Assembly (NCBI GenBank): GCA_029974015.1
Contig: JARKUF010000041.1
Span: 1 to 64,000, forward strand
Direction of reading: 5' to 3'
Source: Spirochaetota bacterium
GTDB lineage: Bacteria; Spirochaetota; UBA4802; JAGODF01
DNA: 64,000 nucleotides
Shown: positions 45,939-56,218 of the stretch, one piece after another
Position numbering within the stretch: the first letter of the stretch is position 1
Layout: each line of letters opens with the position of its first letter
Notes under the pieces: model-generated
Seen by the model: only the letters and a program-made list of their open reading frames with translations
Database searches by the model: none
Told to the model about the DNA's origin: nothing
Made by a program: the position numbers and the translations under genes

Positions 45939-47531
45939 ATGGGAATCCGCAACGGCATCGCCGCCCTCGCCCTTGCACTGGGTGCCTCCATGGCGGCAAC
46001 GGACAGCTCCAATGGCGCCGATGTGAACGACATCGCCTCCAGGTTTCCCCGAGGGGCCGGGCTCTTCCTGAGGGCCCCCGGGGCCGTCCATATTGCCGCG
46101 GCCCTGGATTTCTACAGGCAGAGAGCGGCGGACATCGCCGACGACCCGGGCATCGCCTGGCTGGCTTCTTTCAAGGAAAAAACCGGCCTGGACCCCGGCG
46201 ACCCCGTGGAATTGAAAAAAACGGGCATCGACATCGCAAAACCCCTGGCCGCGGCGCGGTACGACAATCCCGAAGGCGCCTCCTATCTCGCAATGGTCCC
46301 GGTGGCTGCGGGGCGCCGCCTCCCCTTTGCCTTCATTAAGCTGATGAAAAAAGCCCGGGGATGGGACGGCCTGGACCTCATTCCGACCGTGTCCCGCCAC
46401 GGCCACCACAGGGTGTTCCAGATGAAGGACAACATCTTCTTCACCGCCAACAGGGGCCATATGATAATATCTTCCCGGGAGGAACTTCTAAAAAGCGCCC
46501 TCGATCTTTCAGACGGGAAAAAGGATGCCCCTTCCATGTATGATGACGGGCCTTACTTGGAAATCACGAATAGGACGGAAACCGGCGACGCCATCGTCCT
46601 TTTCTTCGGGAGAGGACTTCCCTGGAAAGGCCCGGCCAAAAAAACCGACGATGACGCCCCTTCCGACGGCACCGGCATTGTCAGGGCATCGGGCCTTGCT
46701 TTGAAAACAGCGGGACGGCAATTCTTTGCCCGTTTTGTCGCCTCCCTAAACCCGACAAGCGAGGAAACGGCCCCGCTCCTGGCCGCCCTGATGCCCGACC
46801 CGGCAGCGCGCTTTATTGGGGGATCCGGGCCGTCATTTTTTCTGCACCTGTCCATGGACCTCGATGTTATCGGAGGCGGCGCGGACGGCGATGGAGGCCC
46901 ATCGCCGTACCCCCGGATACAAAAGACGCTTAACATGTTCAATGAAAATTTGCACCTCGATTTTTCGCAGGACCTCCTTCCCCTGGCGGGAAAAGCCGTC
47001 AGTTTCATCACCGAAAAAAATTCCGGGAACCAGGAATTCATTCTTACTATCTCGAAAAAAAGCGGCGCCGATGTTGGCGGCCTGAAAAGGGAGCTCTTCC
47101 GCAAGGTCCGCAAAAAAAACGATGACACCGAAAACGCCCGGACGGCCGGGGGAATCGACGTCCTGAAAGCGAAAAAGGAGCGTGGCGACACCTTCTACGC
47201 CGTGAACGAGCGGGGCCTTTTCATCGGCAGCAGCCGCCCCCTCATTGAAAAGGAACTCGCCTCCCCCGGCGTTTCCATGGAGCGCCTGCGGCCCTCCGCC
47301 TCTTTCCCCGGAAAAACTTTTCTTGCCGCAGGCCTTGACGCCCGGAAAGAAAGCGTAATAAAAACGATGGTCCAGCTTGCCCTCCTCCAATCTGACAGGC
47401 GGCTTTTTCATTTAGTTGAAAACTCCGGCATGATCACAGCGACAGGGTCCCTCGACGGCAACAATGTAATCATCGATATAACCGCCGAACCGGCGGAAAA
47501 CGATGAAAAGCAAACTCAGGAAAGCAAGTGA
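45939..47531 (+). CDS. exported protein of unknown function (DUF3352-like)
   Basis: A 530-residue protein starting 2 bp after the proS stop. It has a short hydrophobic N-terminus (GIAALALALGASMAA) that may be a signal. The layout, RFPRGAGLFLRAPGAVHIAA near the start, repeated strand-helix units and ITATGSLDGNNVIIDITAEP at the end, resembles DUF3352 proteins that carry paired structural repeats in the periplasm. I do not recognise a catalytic motif. It is co-transcribed with an M16 peptidase. Confidence 0.6.
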   Translation: MGIRNGIAALALALGASMAATDSSNGADVNDIASRFPRGAGLFLRAPGAVHIAAALDFYRQRAADIADDPGIAWLASFKEKTGLDPGDPVELKKTGIDIAKPLAAARYDNPEGASYLAMVPVAAGRRLPFAFIKLMKKARGWDGLDLIPTVSRHGHHRVFQMKDNIFFTANRGHMIISSREELLKSALDLSDGKKDAPSMYDDGPYLEITNRTETGDAIVLFFGRGLPWKGPAKKTDDDAPSDGTGIVRASGLALKTAGRQFFARFVASLNPTSEETAPLLAALMPDPAARFIGGSGPSFFLHLSMDLDVIGGGADGDGGPSPYPRIQKTLNMFNENLHLDFSQDLLPLAGKAVSFITEKNSGNQEFILTISKKSGADVGGLKRELFRKVRKKNDDTENARTAGGIDVLKAKKERGDTFYAVNERGLFIGSSRPLIEKELASPGVSMERLRPSASFPGKTFLAAGLDARKESVIKTMVQLALLQSDRRLFHLVENSGMITATGSLDGNNVIIDITAEPAENDEKQTQESK

Positions 47532-47549
47532 ACGAAGGAAGGTGATAAA

Positions 47550-49124
47550 ATGAAGATGGTGCGCATTCTCCCCCTCTTGGCGGCGGCCGCCCTGTTCTTT
47601 GGCGGCGAGGTTTTGGCGGACATTCAAAACGAGGCGGGAGCGTATTTAGATAAAAACATCATCGAGGGACGGCTTTCCAACGGCATAAAGGTCCTCATGA
47701 TGGACCGGGGGTACGCTCCCACCCTGGCGCTCATCATTTCTTTCAGAGTGGGGGCCGCGGATGAGAGCTACGAGACCGCGGGAGCGGCCCATCTTCTGGA
47801 GCACATGCTTTTTAAAGGCACCGATAAAATAGGCACCAAAGACTTCGGGAAAGAGAAAAAGATTTTATCCGAAATCGAGTCCCTTGGAGAGACCCTGGAC
47901 CGCCTGAGGATAGTAAACCCGGCCAATACCCGCATTCCGGCCCTGGAGGAGAGGATGAAGGAACTCCAGCGGGAACACGGCAAATACATAACCGACGACA
48001 GATACGACAAGATCTACTCCATCAACGGCGGCGTGGGTTTCAACGCCGGCACTTCCCGCGACGCGACATCGTACTATATTGAACTTCCCGCCTCGAAGCT
48101 CGGCCTCTGGGGGGAGCTTGAATCGGAGCGCCTCCGCTGCCCCATCTTCCGGGAATACTACACCGAGCGCGACACCGTCTACGAGGAGCGCCTCATGCGC
48201 ACCGACTCCAGCGGCACGGCCACCCTCTATGAGACCTTCCTGGCCACGGCCTTCGCGGCCCATCCGTACCGCCATCCGGTCCTCGGATGGAAATCGAATA
48301 TCAAGTCCCTTTCAATCCGTAACGTAAGGAAATTCTACTACGACCACTACATTCCCTCGCGCATGACCATCACCGTCGTGGGCCGCCAGGACACGGGGGA
48401 GACCCTGAAGAACCTGGAAAAATATTTCGGCGCCCTCCCGGGACGCCCGGAACCCTGCCCCGTGGCTATACGTGAGCCGGAACAAAGAGGCGAGAAACGC
48501 TTCACAGTCCATTTCGACTCGGCGCCCCACCTGGTAATAGGGTGGCACAAACCGGCGTCCCCCTCCCGGGCCGATTACGTCTGCGACGTAATTGAAAACC
48601 TGCTTTCGGACGGGAAGACCTCCCGCCTCTATAAATCCCTGGTCCTTGACAAAAAAATCGCCACGTCGATTTCGGCATGGAACGGTTTTCCCGGCGGACG
48701 CTTTAACAGCCTCTTTGTCATCTCCGGCGCGCCAAGGCCCCCCCATACGGTAAAAGACCTGGAAAAAGCGGTGTACGAGCAGATTGAAGGCCTGAAAAAG
48801 GGCCTGGGGCCCGGGGAAATACGCCGTGTCCTGAACCGGATCGAATCGTCCCTGGTGTTCAACCTCGCCACCAACATGGGGGTGGCGCGATATCTCAGCT
48901 ACTACCAGACGGTCATGGGGGACTGGAAGTACATTTCGGGCTACATCGACAGGGTTGGGACCGTGACTGAAAGAGAAATTCGCGAAACTTTGAATACCTA
49001 TTTCACCGAAGACAACCGCACCGTGGGCATACTTGTCGATTCGCGGGAAAAGCGCGCTTCTTCCGGTTCTCCGCTTCCCGAACCGGGGACCGACGCAACG
49101 GAAGGGGCGGGAAGCATTAAGTAA
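47550..49124 (+). CDS. M16-family zinc peptidase (secreted)
   Basis: A 524-residue inverzincin peptidase with a signal peptide (MKMVRILPLLAAAALFFGGE). The inverted zinc motif HLLEH is at 81-85, and the third ligand is in RDTVYEERLM (Glu212/213). The usual spacing from the motif to this Glu is about 76; here about 127, because of an insert of about 50 residues (KEKKILSEIESLGETLDRLR) that is coiled-coil-like. Only one M16 active module is followed by an inactive one. AAGGAAGGTG precedes the ATG. It acts in the periplasm. Confidence 0.92.
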   Translation: MKMVRILPLLAAAALFFGGEVLADIQNEAGAYLDKNIIEGRLSNGIKVLMMDRGYAPTLALIISFRVGAADESYETAGAAHLLEHMLFKGTDKIGTKDFGKEKKILSEIESLGETLDRLRIVNPANTRIPALEERMKELQREHGKYITDDRYDKIYSINGGVGFNAGTSRDATSYYIELPASKLGLWGELESERLRCPIFREYYTERDTVYEERLMRTDSSGTATLYETFLATAFAAHPYRHPVLGWKSNIKSLSIRNVRKFYYDHYIPSRMTITVVGRQDTGETLKNLEKYFGALPGRPEPCPVAIREPEQRGEKRFTVHFDSAPHLVIGWHKPASPSRADYVCDVIENLLSDGKTSRLYKSLVLDKKIATSISAWNGFPGGRFNSLFVISGAPRPPHTVKDLEKAVYEQIEGLKKGLGPGEIRRVLNRIESSLVFNLATNMGVARYLSYYQTVMGDWKYISGYIDRVGTVTEREIRETLNTYFTEDNRTVGILVDSREKRASSGSPLPEPGTDATEGAGSIK

Positions 49125-49165
49125 TTGCGCCTTTTATCGCATTTATGAAACACTGACCCGGGGTA

Positions 49166-50779
49166 ATGGATTTGACACCACAAACCATCCTAAGTCTCGT
49201 AGGCGGCATCGGTATCTTCCTCATGGGCATGACGCTCATGACCGACGGCCTGAAAACCCTGGCCGGCGATTCCCTGCGAAAGGCCCTTAGCCGTTTCACC
49301 GGCGGGCGGATATCCTCGTTCCTTACCGGCGCCGGTATCACAGCCCTGATCTTCTCCTCCGGGGCCACGACCTTCGCCACCATAGGGTTCGTCAGCGCCG
49401 GCCTCATCACCTTCGAGCAGTCCATCGGCATCATTATAGGCGCAAACCTGGGAAACACCAGCATGGGATGGCTGGTAAGCTCCCTCGGGTTCAATCTCAA
49501 CATCAGCACTCTGGCCTACCCCTTCGTAGCCGCAGGGGCCCTCCTTAAGCTCTTCGCAAACCACAAGAGCGCCGCAACAGGTACGTTCATTGCCGGGTTC
49601 GGTATGCTCTTCGTGGGGATAGGCCTCATGCAGCAAGGAATGGCGGGCATCTCCACTGCCTTCGATCCCTCACTGCTTCCCGGAGACACGCTGCCGGGCC
49701 GCCTGGGCCTCATCCTCGTGGGGATAGTGATGACCATCATTATGCAGTCTTCCAGCGCGGCCCTTGCGACAACCCTGGCGGCCCTAAACGGAGGCGCCAT
49801 CACCATCGTACAGGCGGCCACCATGTCCATCGGCCAGAACATCGGCACCACCCTCATAGCCGCCATCGGCGCCATCGGGGCGAGCACTCCTGCAAAGCGC
49901 ACCGCCCTGTCCCATGTGTTGTTTAACATCATCACCGGAAGCGTCGTACTCGTACTCCTGCCCGTTTTCATCGCGGTATCGGAAGCGGTCTCGAGGGCCC
50001 TGGGAAATGGCGGCGCCACCATCACCCTCGCGGCCTTCCATACCATGTTCAATTTGGGCGGGGCCGCGATGGTTTTGCCCTTCACGCACCAGTTCGCGCG
50101 GCTCATCACCAGGATCCTCCCGGACAGGGGGCCCAGTTTTACGGCCAACCTCGACATCTCCGTACTGCAAGTACCGCAGGTGGCCATGGAATCGGCGCGG
50201 CGGGCCCTGACGGAAATAGGAGGATATGTCATCACGCATCTCGTGGAGGTGATACGCGGTTTGGCCCCGATGAAAAAGATGGGTGAGGTCCTCCCTACCG
50301 CAAACTATTCCCTGCTCAAGGCGGAGAAATTCCTCCGGGAGGTCCGCTCCTATAACTATTCCTCCCTCCTCCATGAGCGTCACACCAATCTGATCCACGC
50401 AGTGGACCATCTCTACAGGCTCATTGAAACCTGCGGAGAAACCGAAAGCCTGAAGCATGTCCTCGAAAGTGAGGAGCTCTCTCCCATCGCGGCGCATCTG
50501 GCGGACAGGACCGAATCTCTCCTGGCGTGGCTTCGCGGCGAGATGGAAACCGACCCCAGGGAGGTCGTGGAAAAAGCATCGCAGTCCATTGCGGGGATCC
50601 GGAAAGACCAGCGAAAGCAGGTCCTGGACCGCACATCAAGGGGGGAAATCGACACGGAGACGGCGTTCACCCTGATGGAGTCGATGCGCTGGCTCGACAG
50701 GGTAGCCTACCACATCTGGCGCGCCATCACCCATCTGGAGGACATTAAAACCCCCTCGGGGCCGGGCACTGCCCCTTGA
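49166..50779 (+). CDS. Na/Pi cotransporter with PhoU-like tail
   Basis: A 537-residue protein of the NptA/PNaS family, importing phosphate with sodium. The hydrophobic core (about 1-310) has the twofold motif GANLGNTSMGWLVSSLG and GQNIGTTLIAAIGAIGAS with QSSSAALATTLAAL. The cytoplasmic C-terminal part (about 340-530) is helical and PhoU-like (NYSLLKAEKFLREVRSYNYS). It follows the M16 gene after 41 bp and may be independently expressed. Confidence 0.92.
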   Translation: MDLTPQTILSLVGGIGIFLMGMTLMTDGLKTLAGDSLRKALSRFTGGRISSFLTGAGITALIFSSGATTFATIGFVSAGLITFEQSIGIIIGANLGNTSMGWLVSSLGFNLNISTLAYPFVAAGALLKLFANHKSAATGTFIAGFGMLFVGIGLMQQGMAGISTAFDPSLLPGDTLPGRLGLILVGIVMTIIMQSSSAALATTLAALNGGAITIVQAATMSIGQNIGTTLIAAIGAIGASTPAKRTALSHVLFNIITGSVVLVLLPVFIAVSEAVSRALGNGGATITLAAFHTMFNLGGAAMVLPFTHQFARLITRILPDRGPSFTANLDISVLQVPQVAMESARRALTEIGGYVITHLVEVIRGLAPMKKMGEVLPTANYSLLKAEKFLREVRSYNYSSLLHERHTNLIHAVDHLYRLIETCGETESLKHVLESEELSPIAAHLADRTESLLAWLRGEMETDPREVVEKASQSIAGIRKDQRKQVLDRTSRGEIDTETAFTLMESMRWLDRVAYHIWRAITHLEDIKTPSGPGTAP

Positions 50780-50819
50780 TGGCGAATGGGCGACATCAAA
50801 AAACGCTTCCCCGCCGCGT

Positions 50820-53459
50820 TCACTTTTTTTCAAACCTGATTGAGCACGAAGTCCCGGACTCGCCGTTGAAACGAATGTCGGCCTTGAGCTGGTTTTTTCC
50901 AAGAAGAGTGACGAGGTTAAGGCCCAGAGTTTCGGACCTGAAAGGATCGACCCCGGCGGGGAGCCCAACTCCATTGTCCCTGACCGTAAGTTCCACCCAT
51001 TCCTCCTTTCCGAAAAAATCCACCTCGATGACTTCAGCTCCCTGAAAATTCACGGGAAACGCGTACTTGAAAGCATTGGTGAGCAGTTCGTTCAAAATGA
51101 GCCCGCAGGGGATGGCCTGGGCTATGGTGAGCATAATGTCTTCGGCGCGGATTTTAAGTTCCAACCCTTGCAGATTTCGGGCGGAAACCTGGTACAATTC
51201 CCGGGAGATGAGGTTTATATATTCGGAGAAGTTGATGCTTGAAAACTCCTCCGACTGATAGAGCTTCTCATGGATGAGGGCCATGGCCCTGATCCTGTTC
51301 TGGGCGTCCTTAAATTTATACGCAAGCGTATCGTCGGCGATGGACCTTCCCTGGAGGCTAAGGAGGCTTGTGATGATCTGGAAGTTGTTCTTAACGCGAT
51401 GATGCACCTCCCTTAGCAGGACTTCCTTCTCAGCCAGGGAAGTTTTCAAGCTGTTTTCCACTTCTTTAAGGCGCGTGATATCGGTGATGGTGCCGATCAC
51501 CCGCATGGCCCTCCCCCCGGGGCCTATCACGGCCTTTCCCCTCGCCAGAAACCAACGGACGCCCCCGTCTCTGTGGAGCATCCTGTACTCGAGAACGTAT
51601 TCCTCCTTCTGGCCACTGAGATGCCCCGTTATGTAAGCGATCAGGGCGTCGCGGTCCTCGGGATGCACAAGCTCCAGATAGGAGGCCGCCGTGTCCGCTA
51701 CGTCCTCGTCCCGAAATCCCAGGATCTCCTTTATTACGGGGTCGATGTACATCACATCATTCGCGGGATTGAAATCCAGGACCCCTACACCGGCACTCCG
51801 GGTCGCAAGGCCGTACCGCTCCTCGCTGGCCTTGAGCCTTTCCTCGGTTTTCTTCCGTTCAGTGATGTCCTTGAAAATAATGAGGTCCACCATGCTCCCC
51901 TTCCATTCCGTCATAGCCATGGAAAACTCGATGATTCGCCGGACCCCGTTTCTGCCTTTTAGTATGGTCTCGTAAAACTCCTGGTTATGGCCTTTTTTGA
52001 CCCTTCGATTGTAGCGCTTCATCAGGGTGGAGAGGTCGGTTTTTTCGACGAAATCCCTGATCCGCAAGCCCTTCAGTTCCGTAATCGAATATCCCGTGAG
52101 TCCCGCGGCATGGTGGTTCGCGTAGAGGACCTTCCCCTCGCCGTCCACCAGGAAAATACCGTCGTGGATATTTTCCACAAGGAGCCGGAAATTTCGCTCG
52201 CTCTCCTGCAGGGCTTTCTGGATCCGACGCTCCTGGGTGAGGTCGCGCACAATGCCCCTGAACCCCAGGACATTCCCCGGGAGTGCAGTTATCGGAGTAA
52301 TAGATGCCTCAAAATAGCGCGAAGCTCCTCCGTTTCCGGGGACTTCCCATCTGGCACGCTCCGAGGATTTCCCGGATTTAAAAACCGCGTTAAATTGGCG
52401 GAACACGTTTCGGGCGGTGTCAGAGTCCATGTAGTCCTGATAGCTTTTTCCAACCATCTTCTCCCGTGAATCCTTCATTAGCCGTGCGAAGGCGGAATTC
52501 ACCAGAGTAAACCTTCCCGATATGTCGACTTCATAGTATCCGTCCTCGAGGCTTTCTATGATATCGGAATACCGTTCCCGGCTTTCCTTAAGGGCGTTCT
52601 CGGCCAGAGTCTTGCCGGTGATGTCCCTGGCGACGCCCCGATACGCCACCACCTGTCCCGATGCGTCGCGGCAGGACCGTATTTTAGCTTCAAGCCGCCT
52701 CACTTCGCCGCCGATGCCTATGACGCGCAATTCGATGTAACGGCCCGGTTTGCAGTTCACCCCGGGCGGTTCGTCAACGCTGTTGGATTCGCCCGAAAGG
52801 AAAGCGGCGAGCTTTCCACGGTCCTCACTTTGGAGGAGGTCAAAGATAGAAGTACCGATTATCTGGCCGGGAGTCTGGCCAAAGAGGTCCGTCGTGGATG
52901 AGTTGGCGTACAGGACAAGCCCGCTTTCGTCAATGGTAAAGACAAAATCGTCTATGGCGTCGAGCATCTCGCGGTACTTGAACTCGGACCTTAAATATGA
53001 TCTTTCGGCCTTCATTTGTTCCGTGCCGGTTCCGGCGTCCCCGGCCCGGGGAGGGGAATGTTCCTCGCCCTCCCGGAGTTTTAGCTCTCCGGCAAACCGG
53101 CGAAGGGCCGTCTCGACGACAGTGAATAGTTCGGCCTTCCCGGGGGCGTGTTCGAGACAGCCGTAGGGCGCCATTTCGAGGGCCCGGCTGAAATCCTGTT
53201 GTTTCGTATGGGCTGCAACGAATGTTACGGGAATGCGTAAGCCCTCGATGATGGCCCTGGAAGCAGGGCCGTCTATCCCTCCGGCAAGGGTAATGTCCAT
53301 GAGCACGAGGCGGGGCCGCAGGTCCCCGGCCAGAGTGACGGCGTCCTCACCGGAACCGGCGACGCCCGCCACCTCATATCCCAGCTCTTCCAGGGCGGCG
53401 CTCAAGTTTTCCGCGATATGGCGCTCTTTTTCGGCGATAAGTATTTTTATGTTTCCCAT
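50820..53459 (-). CDS. multi-PAS histidine kinase with N-terminal receiver (HisKA_2)
   Basis: An 879-residue soluble sensor kinase. The N-terminus (1-125) is a receiver (ILIAEKERHIAENLSAALEE, Asp in LVLMDITLAG). Four PAS domains follow at about 160-285, 290-410, 415-540 and 545-665, the last of the PAS_3 type (DFNPANDVMYIDPVIKEILG). HisKA_2 has LREVHHRVKNNFQIITSLLS (His686/687), and the HATPase has LILNELLTNAFKYAFP and RDNGVGLPAG. This is the kinase type that usually signals to a separate receiver or antiterminator. It converges with the phosphate transporter gene. Confidence 0.93.
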   Translation of the reverse strand: MGNIKILIAEKERHIAENLSAALEELGYEVAGVAGSGEDAVTLAGDLRPRLVLMDITLAGGIDGPASRAIIEGLRIPVTFVAAHTKQQDFSRALEMAPYGCLEHAPGKAELFTVVETALRRFAGELKLREGEEHSPPRAGDAGTGTEQMKAERSYLRSEFKYREMLDAIDDFVFTIDESGLVLYANSSTTDLFGQTPGQIIGTSIFDLLQSEDRGKLAAFLSGESNSVDEPPGVNCKPGRYIELRVIGIGGEVRRLEAKIRSCRDASGQVVAYRGVARDITGKTLAENALKESRERYSDIIESLEDGYYEVDISGRFTLVNSAFARLMKDSREKMVGKSYQDYMDSDTARNVFRQFNAVFKSGKSSERARWEVPGNGGASRYFEASITPITALPGNVLGFRGIVRDLTQERRIQKALQESERNFRLLVENIHDGIFLVDGEGKVLYANHHAAGLTGYSITELKGLRIRDFVEKTDLSTLMKRYNRRVKKGHNQEFYETILKGRNGVRRIIEFSMAMTEWKGSMVDLIIFKDITERKKTEERLKASEERYGLATRSAGVGVLDFNPANDVMYIDPVIKEILGFRDEDVADTAASYLELVHPEDRDALIAYITGHLSGQKEEYVLEYRMLHRDGGVRWFLARGKAVIGPGGRAMRVIGTITDITRLKEVENSLKTSLAEKEVLLREVHHRVKNNFQIITSLLSLQGRSIADDTLAYKFKDAQNRIRAMALIHEKLYQSEEFSSINFSEYINLISRELYQVSARNLQGLELKIRAEDIMLTIAQAIPCGLILNELLTNAFKYAFPVNFQGAEVIEVDFFGKEEWVELTVRDNGVGLPAGVDPFRSETLGLNLVTLLGKNQLKADIRFNGESGTSCSIRFEKK

Positions 53460-53529
53460 GCTGGCGGTACCGGTCTTGCCGGAACAGGCTTATTCGAACA
53501 AGAAAAAATAATCAACGAGAAAAACGTCT

Positions 53530-54840
53530 TCAGGAGAGGTCGATAGATTGGCCCTTTTCGAGAATGGACCCCCTGCTGAACCCGTTCTCGTTGGTCCTTG
53601 GCGTGTGCAACCAGAATATCCTCTGGGATTCTTTTAGAAATGGTATGAGGTCCTCGGGATCGGTGTGGATGAGGCCCGCTCCCGCCTCATGGATGATGGT
53701 GTCGGCGTCATCAAAAAACGTTTCCAGGCCTTTTCGATACTCGCCGGGAAAATCATCGTCCCTGAATCGAAGCGGATCGTAAAGGGTGTCTCCGGAATAG
53801 CCGAGCACATGCCGAAACCCCTTACCTCGAAAGTACAACTTCATCATCAGGGAGGGAATCGAGTGAAAACCGTATTCGAAGCGGACGCGTACATCCATAT
53901 CCGGAAGCGCCGTGTCCGCCCCAACATCGAGCCTCCTGAGGGAAAATGACCCGCCGCCCCCTTTACCGTGGATTTCTTCAAGTTTACCGAGGAGGGAGGA
54001 GTGGACCACGCCGCCTGCAAAGACCGGAATTGCCGCATCCGCGGCCAGGAAGCGGTACAGCCCCTGGTCGTGGTCGGCATGGAGATGGGAGAGGAATATC
54101 CCTTTGATGTTTTCCAGTCCGTACCCTCCCTCAGCGAAGGCGTCAAAAGAGCCGACGCTGGGGTCGAACAGGAGAATGTCTTCGCCGGCGCACACCATAA
54201 AGGACGAGCACCCCTTCCCCGGGGAAAATCCGTCTCCGGAATCGAAACAGCGTATGGCGAGGGAGGAACTGCGCCCCGTGCCGCCGCTTTTCCGCGCCGC
54301 CGGGACGCCGGGAGGGCGGGAAAGGGTGATGCGCAATTCTTCGCGCCCCCGGATTGCCAGAAATGAGTCGGGCCCCGTTCTTCTCACCTCAAGCGTACCG
54401 AGCCTGTACCTGTCCCCATGATATGTTTCAAACCCGGCGAAATCGGGAACGTGGAGCTTCCTTCCGGAGGGGCTGAAATTCTCCCGCACGGCAAGCCGGT
54501 CGGCGTAAAAGGCGGCCTTGTGCGAATTCGGGTCGTCGGGATACGACGGCGGGCCCAGGAGCGCTTCTTCAAGGACGCTTTTAAGAGACTTTGCCCTTTC
54601 CGGCGGCGCCACTATATGTGTTTTGCGCTGCCTGTTGAAGAAGAAGTTTTTGTAGACGGGAAATTCTATCTCACAGAAATTATAGCCTTCGTCAAGGACG
54701 GTGTCGCCAAGAAAGATGTATTGGGGAAAGGGGATATCGGGTGCGCATTTGATCCATTCCGGGGGCGAGCCGAAGACGATGGCGAGGCTCTCGTCGACGG
54801 CAACGCAGATGCAGGCATCGTTCACTTTGACTAACTTCAT
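53530..54840 (-). CDS. metallo-beta-lactamase-fold hydrolase with extra N-terminal domain
   Basis: A 436-residue protein. The C-terminal half (about 195-430) is a metallo-beta-lactamase domain: HLHADHDQG (His252, His254, Asp256, His257), FHSIPSLMMK, LGYSGDTLYD and TIIHEAGAG, so two metal sites should be active; the best resemblance is to phosphodiesterase or RNase Z-like members. The first 190 residues are of no recognised family and contain a short hydrophobic start (ACICVAVDESLAIVFG). It is 21 bp after the unrecognised gene at 54862-55617 and likely co-transcribed. Confidence 0.85.
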   Translation of the reverse strand: MKLVKVNDACICVAVDESLAIVFGSPPEWIKCAPDIPFPQYIFLGDTVLDEGYNFCEIEFPVYKNFFFNRQRKTHIVAPPERAKSLKSVLEEALLGPPSYPDDPNSHKAAFYADRLAVRENFSPSGRKLHVPDFAGFETYHGDRYRLGTLEVRRTGPDSFLAIRGREELRITLSRPPGVPAARKSGGTGRSSSLAIRCFDSGDGFSPGKGCSSFMVCAGEDILLFDPSVGSFDAFAEGGYGLENIKGIFLSHLHADHDQGLYRFLAADAAIPVFAGGVVHSSLLGKLEEIHGKGGGGSFSLRRLDVGADTALPDMDVRVRFEYGFHSIPSLMMKLYFRGKGFRHVLGYSGDTLYDPLRFRDDDFPGEYRKGLETFFDDADTIIHEAGAGLIHTDPEDLIPFLKESQRIFWLHTPRTNENGFSRGSILEKGQSIDLS

Positions 54841-54861
54841 GGCATGGAAGGCCTTCTCCGA

Positions 54862-55617
54862 TCACTTCCTTGCGCGGAGGGTCCTTTTTTTATATCTTTC
54901 ATGCTCCTTGCGATAAAGCTTCATCATCTCGGATATGTCCTGAAACTTCCTGATGGCGAAGAAGTCCTTGATGAGGTCCTTCACCCTCCCCTCGTCGGTA
55001 AGCTCGGCGTTCTGGCGCTGGTTGGCAGTGTACACTTCTTCCGAAGAAGGGAATATTTCCCGGATGACGTCCTGGGCTTTCTTTTCAAGCCGGTTGAGGG
55101 GAAACTCCGAAATTCTGTGGATGTTTTTGATGATGAAGGCCACCACTGTGAGGACTTTGCGGTTCCGGTCCGCCTCGGCGTCCGCTTTCAACTTTTCAAA
55201 AGCTTCGACGATGTCCCGATTGGTCTCCTTGATTTTGTTCAACACCTCGGCCCTGACGTCGGGGGAAAGCTGGTTGAAAGACGGCGGCTGATGAGGATAG
55301 AATGACTTCAGGTACGGCGCCGAGAGAAAAAGTTTCCCGCACATGGAACCGTTCACAACTTCGTTGTCCACCCAGGCCCGGAGCTCTTCGATATCGAGGT
55401 CGAAGAGGGATGAATAATTGCCCAAAAAAGCCGGCAGTTCAAATTTTTCAAGGAAAACCGAGAAGGACTTGCTGTCGCAGGCTTCCTCCCGGAAGAAATA
55501 CCCCGAAAGGACAAGGCGGAAAAGTTCAGTGCAGTTTCCGGCAAGTCCCGAGTTTTCCTCCTGCTCAATATAGAAGTCAATGAGGTCGGGGAAGCGTATG
55601 GGGCTGGCTATTCCCAT
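54862..55617 (-). CDS. unrecognised 251-residue cytoplasmic protein
   Basis: I do not recognise the family. The protein is helical and soluble with many charged residues, a Leu/Phe-rich N-terminal half ([12 protein letters not shown]-like) and a Lys-rich C-terminus ([19 protein letters not shown]). Its ATG lies within the last codons of apt in another frame (10-bp overlap), so the two are coupled. The MBL gene follows. It may be lineage-specific. Confidence 0.65.
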   Translation of the reverse strand: MGIASPIRFPDLIDFYIEQEENSGLAGNCTELFRLVLSGYFFREEACDSKSFSVFLEKFELPAFLGNYSSLFDLDIEELRAWVDNEVVNGSMCGKLFLSAPYLKSFYPHQPPSFNQLSPDVRAEVLNKIKETNRDIVEAFEKLKADAEADRNRKVLTVVAFIIKNIHRISEFPLNRLEKKAQDVIREIFPSSEEVYTANQRQNAELTDEGRVKDLIKDFFAIRKFQDISEMMKLYRKEHERYKKRTLRARK

Positions 55618-56135
55618 TCGAATTCGCAGAGGGCGAAAATCTTGTAGCCCCTTTCCTCGAGCTTTTTTCTTCCCCCCACATTGGGGAGATCTACGATGAA
55701 GGCCATCTCGACGATTTGTCCCCCGAGTTTCTCCACGAGCGTCGCCCCCGCGATGGCGGTGCCCCCTGTGGCCAGGAGGTCGTCCACCAAAAGGACCCGC
55801 GCGCCTTTTTTTATTGAATCGGCATGGACTTCAACCCTGTCGGTGCCGTATTCCAGTTTGTATTCATGCGACTCGATTTTCCCCGGGAGCTTTCCCTTCT
55901 TTCTCACCGGCACGAATCCCTTGTTGAGCTGGTGGGCGACGGCGCCGCCCAGTATGAAACCCCGGGCCTCCAGGGCCACTACGACATCTATCTCAACATT
56001 GCGGTACCGCTGGACGATGGAGTCGATCACGTCCCGGAACCCCTGGGCGTCTTGAAGCAGGGTGGTGATGTCGCGGAACATGATGCCCTGCTTGGGAAAA
56101 TGCGGAATGGTCCTTATCATCGACTTGATAGACAT
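55608..56135 (-). CDS. apt: adenine phosphoribosyltransferase
   Basis: A 175-residue Apt that salvages adenine to AMP with PRPP. The PRPP site is [20 protein letters not shown], with [20 protein letters not shown] the flexible loop and [16 protein letters not shown] the PPi loop. The ATG at 56133-56135 has AGGAG 9 nt upstream; the open frame to 56348 crosses a repeat and is not coding. It is coupled with the following unknown gene. Confidence 0.96.
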   Translation of the reverse strand: MSIKSMIRTIPHFPKQGIMFRDITTLLQDAQGFRDVIDSIVQRYRNVEIDVVVALEARGFILGGAVAHQLNKGFVPVRKKGKLPGKIESHEYKLEYGTDRVEVHADSIKKGARVLLVDDLLATGGTAIAGATLVEKLGGQIVEMAFIVDLPNVGGRKKLEERGYKIFALCEFEWE

Positions 56136-56218
56136 GTAAAACTCCTTTGAGGCTGTTTCAAACTCTTGAGAGCATGAACGGGAACCGCAAAAAAAATAAT
56201 TACAAGGTCCCATGCTAC

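Noticed and set aside
45046-45999. 317-codon leftward open frame opposite proS
   Set aside because: An antisense frame within proS without a start site context.
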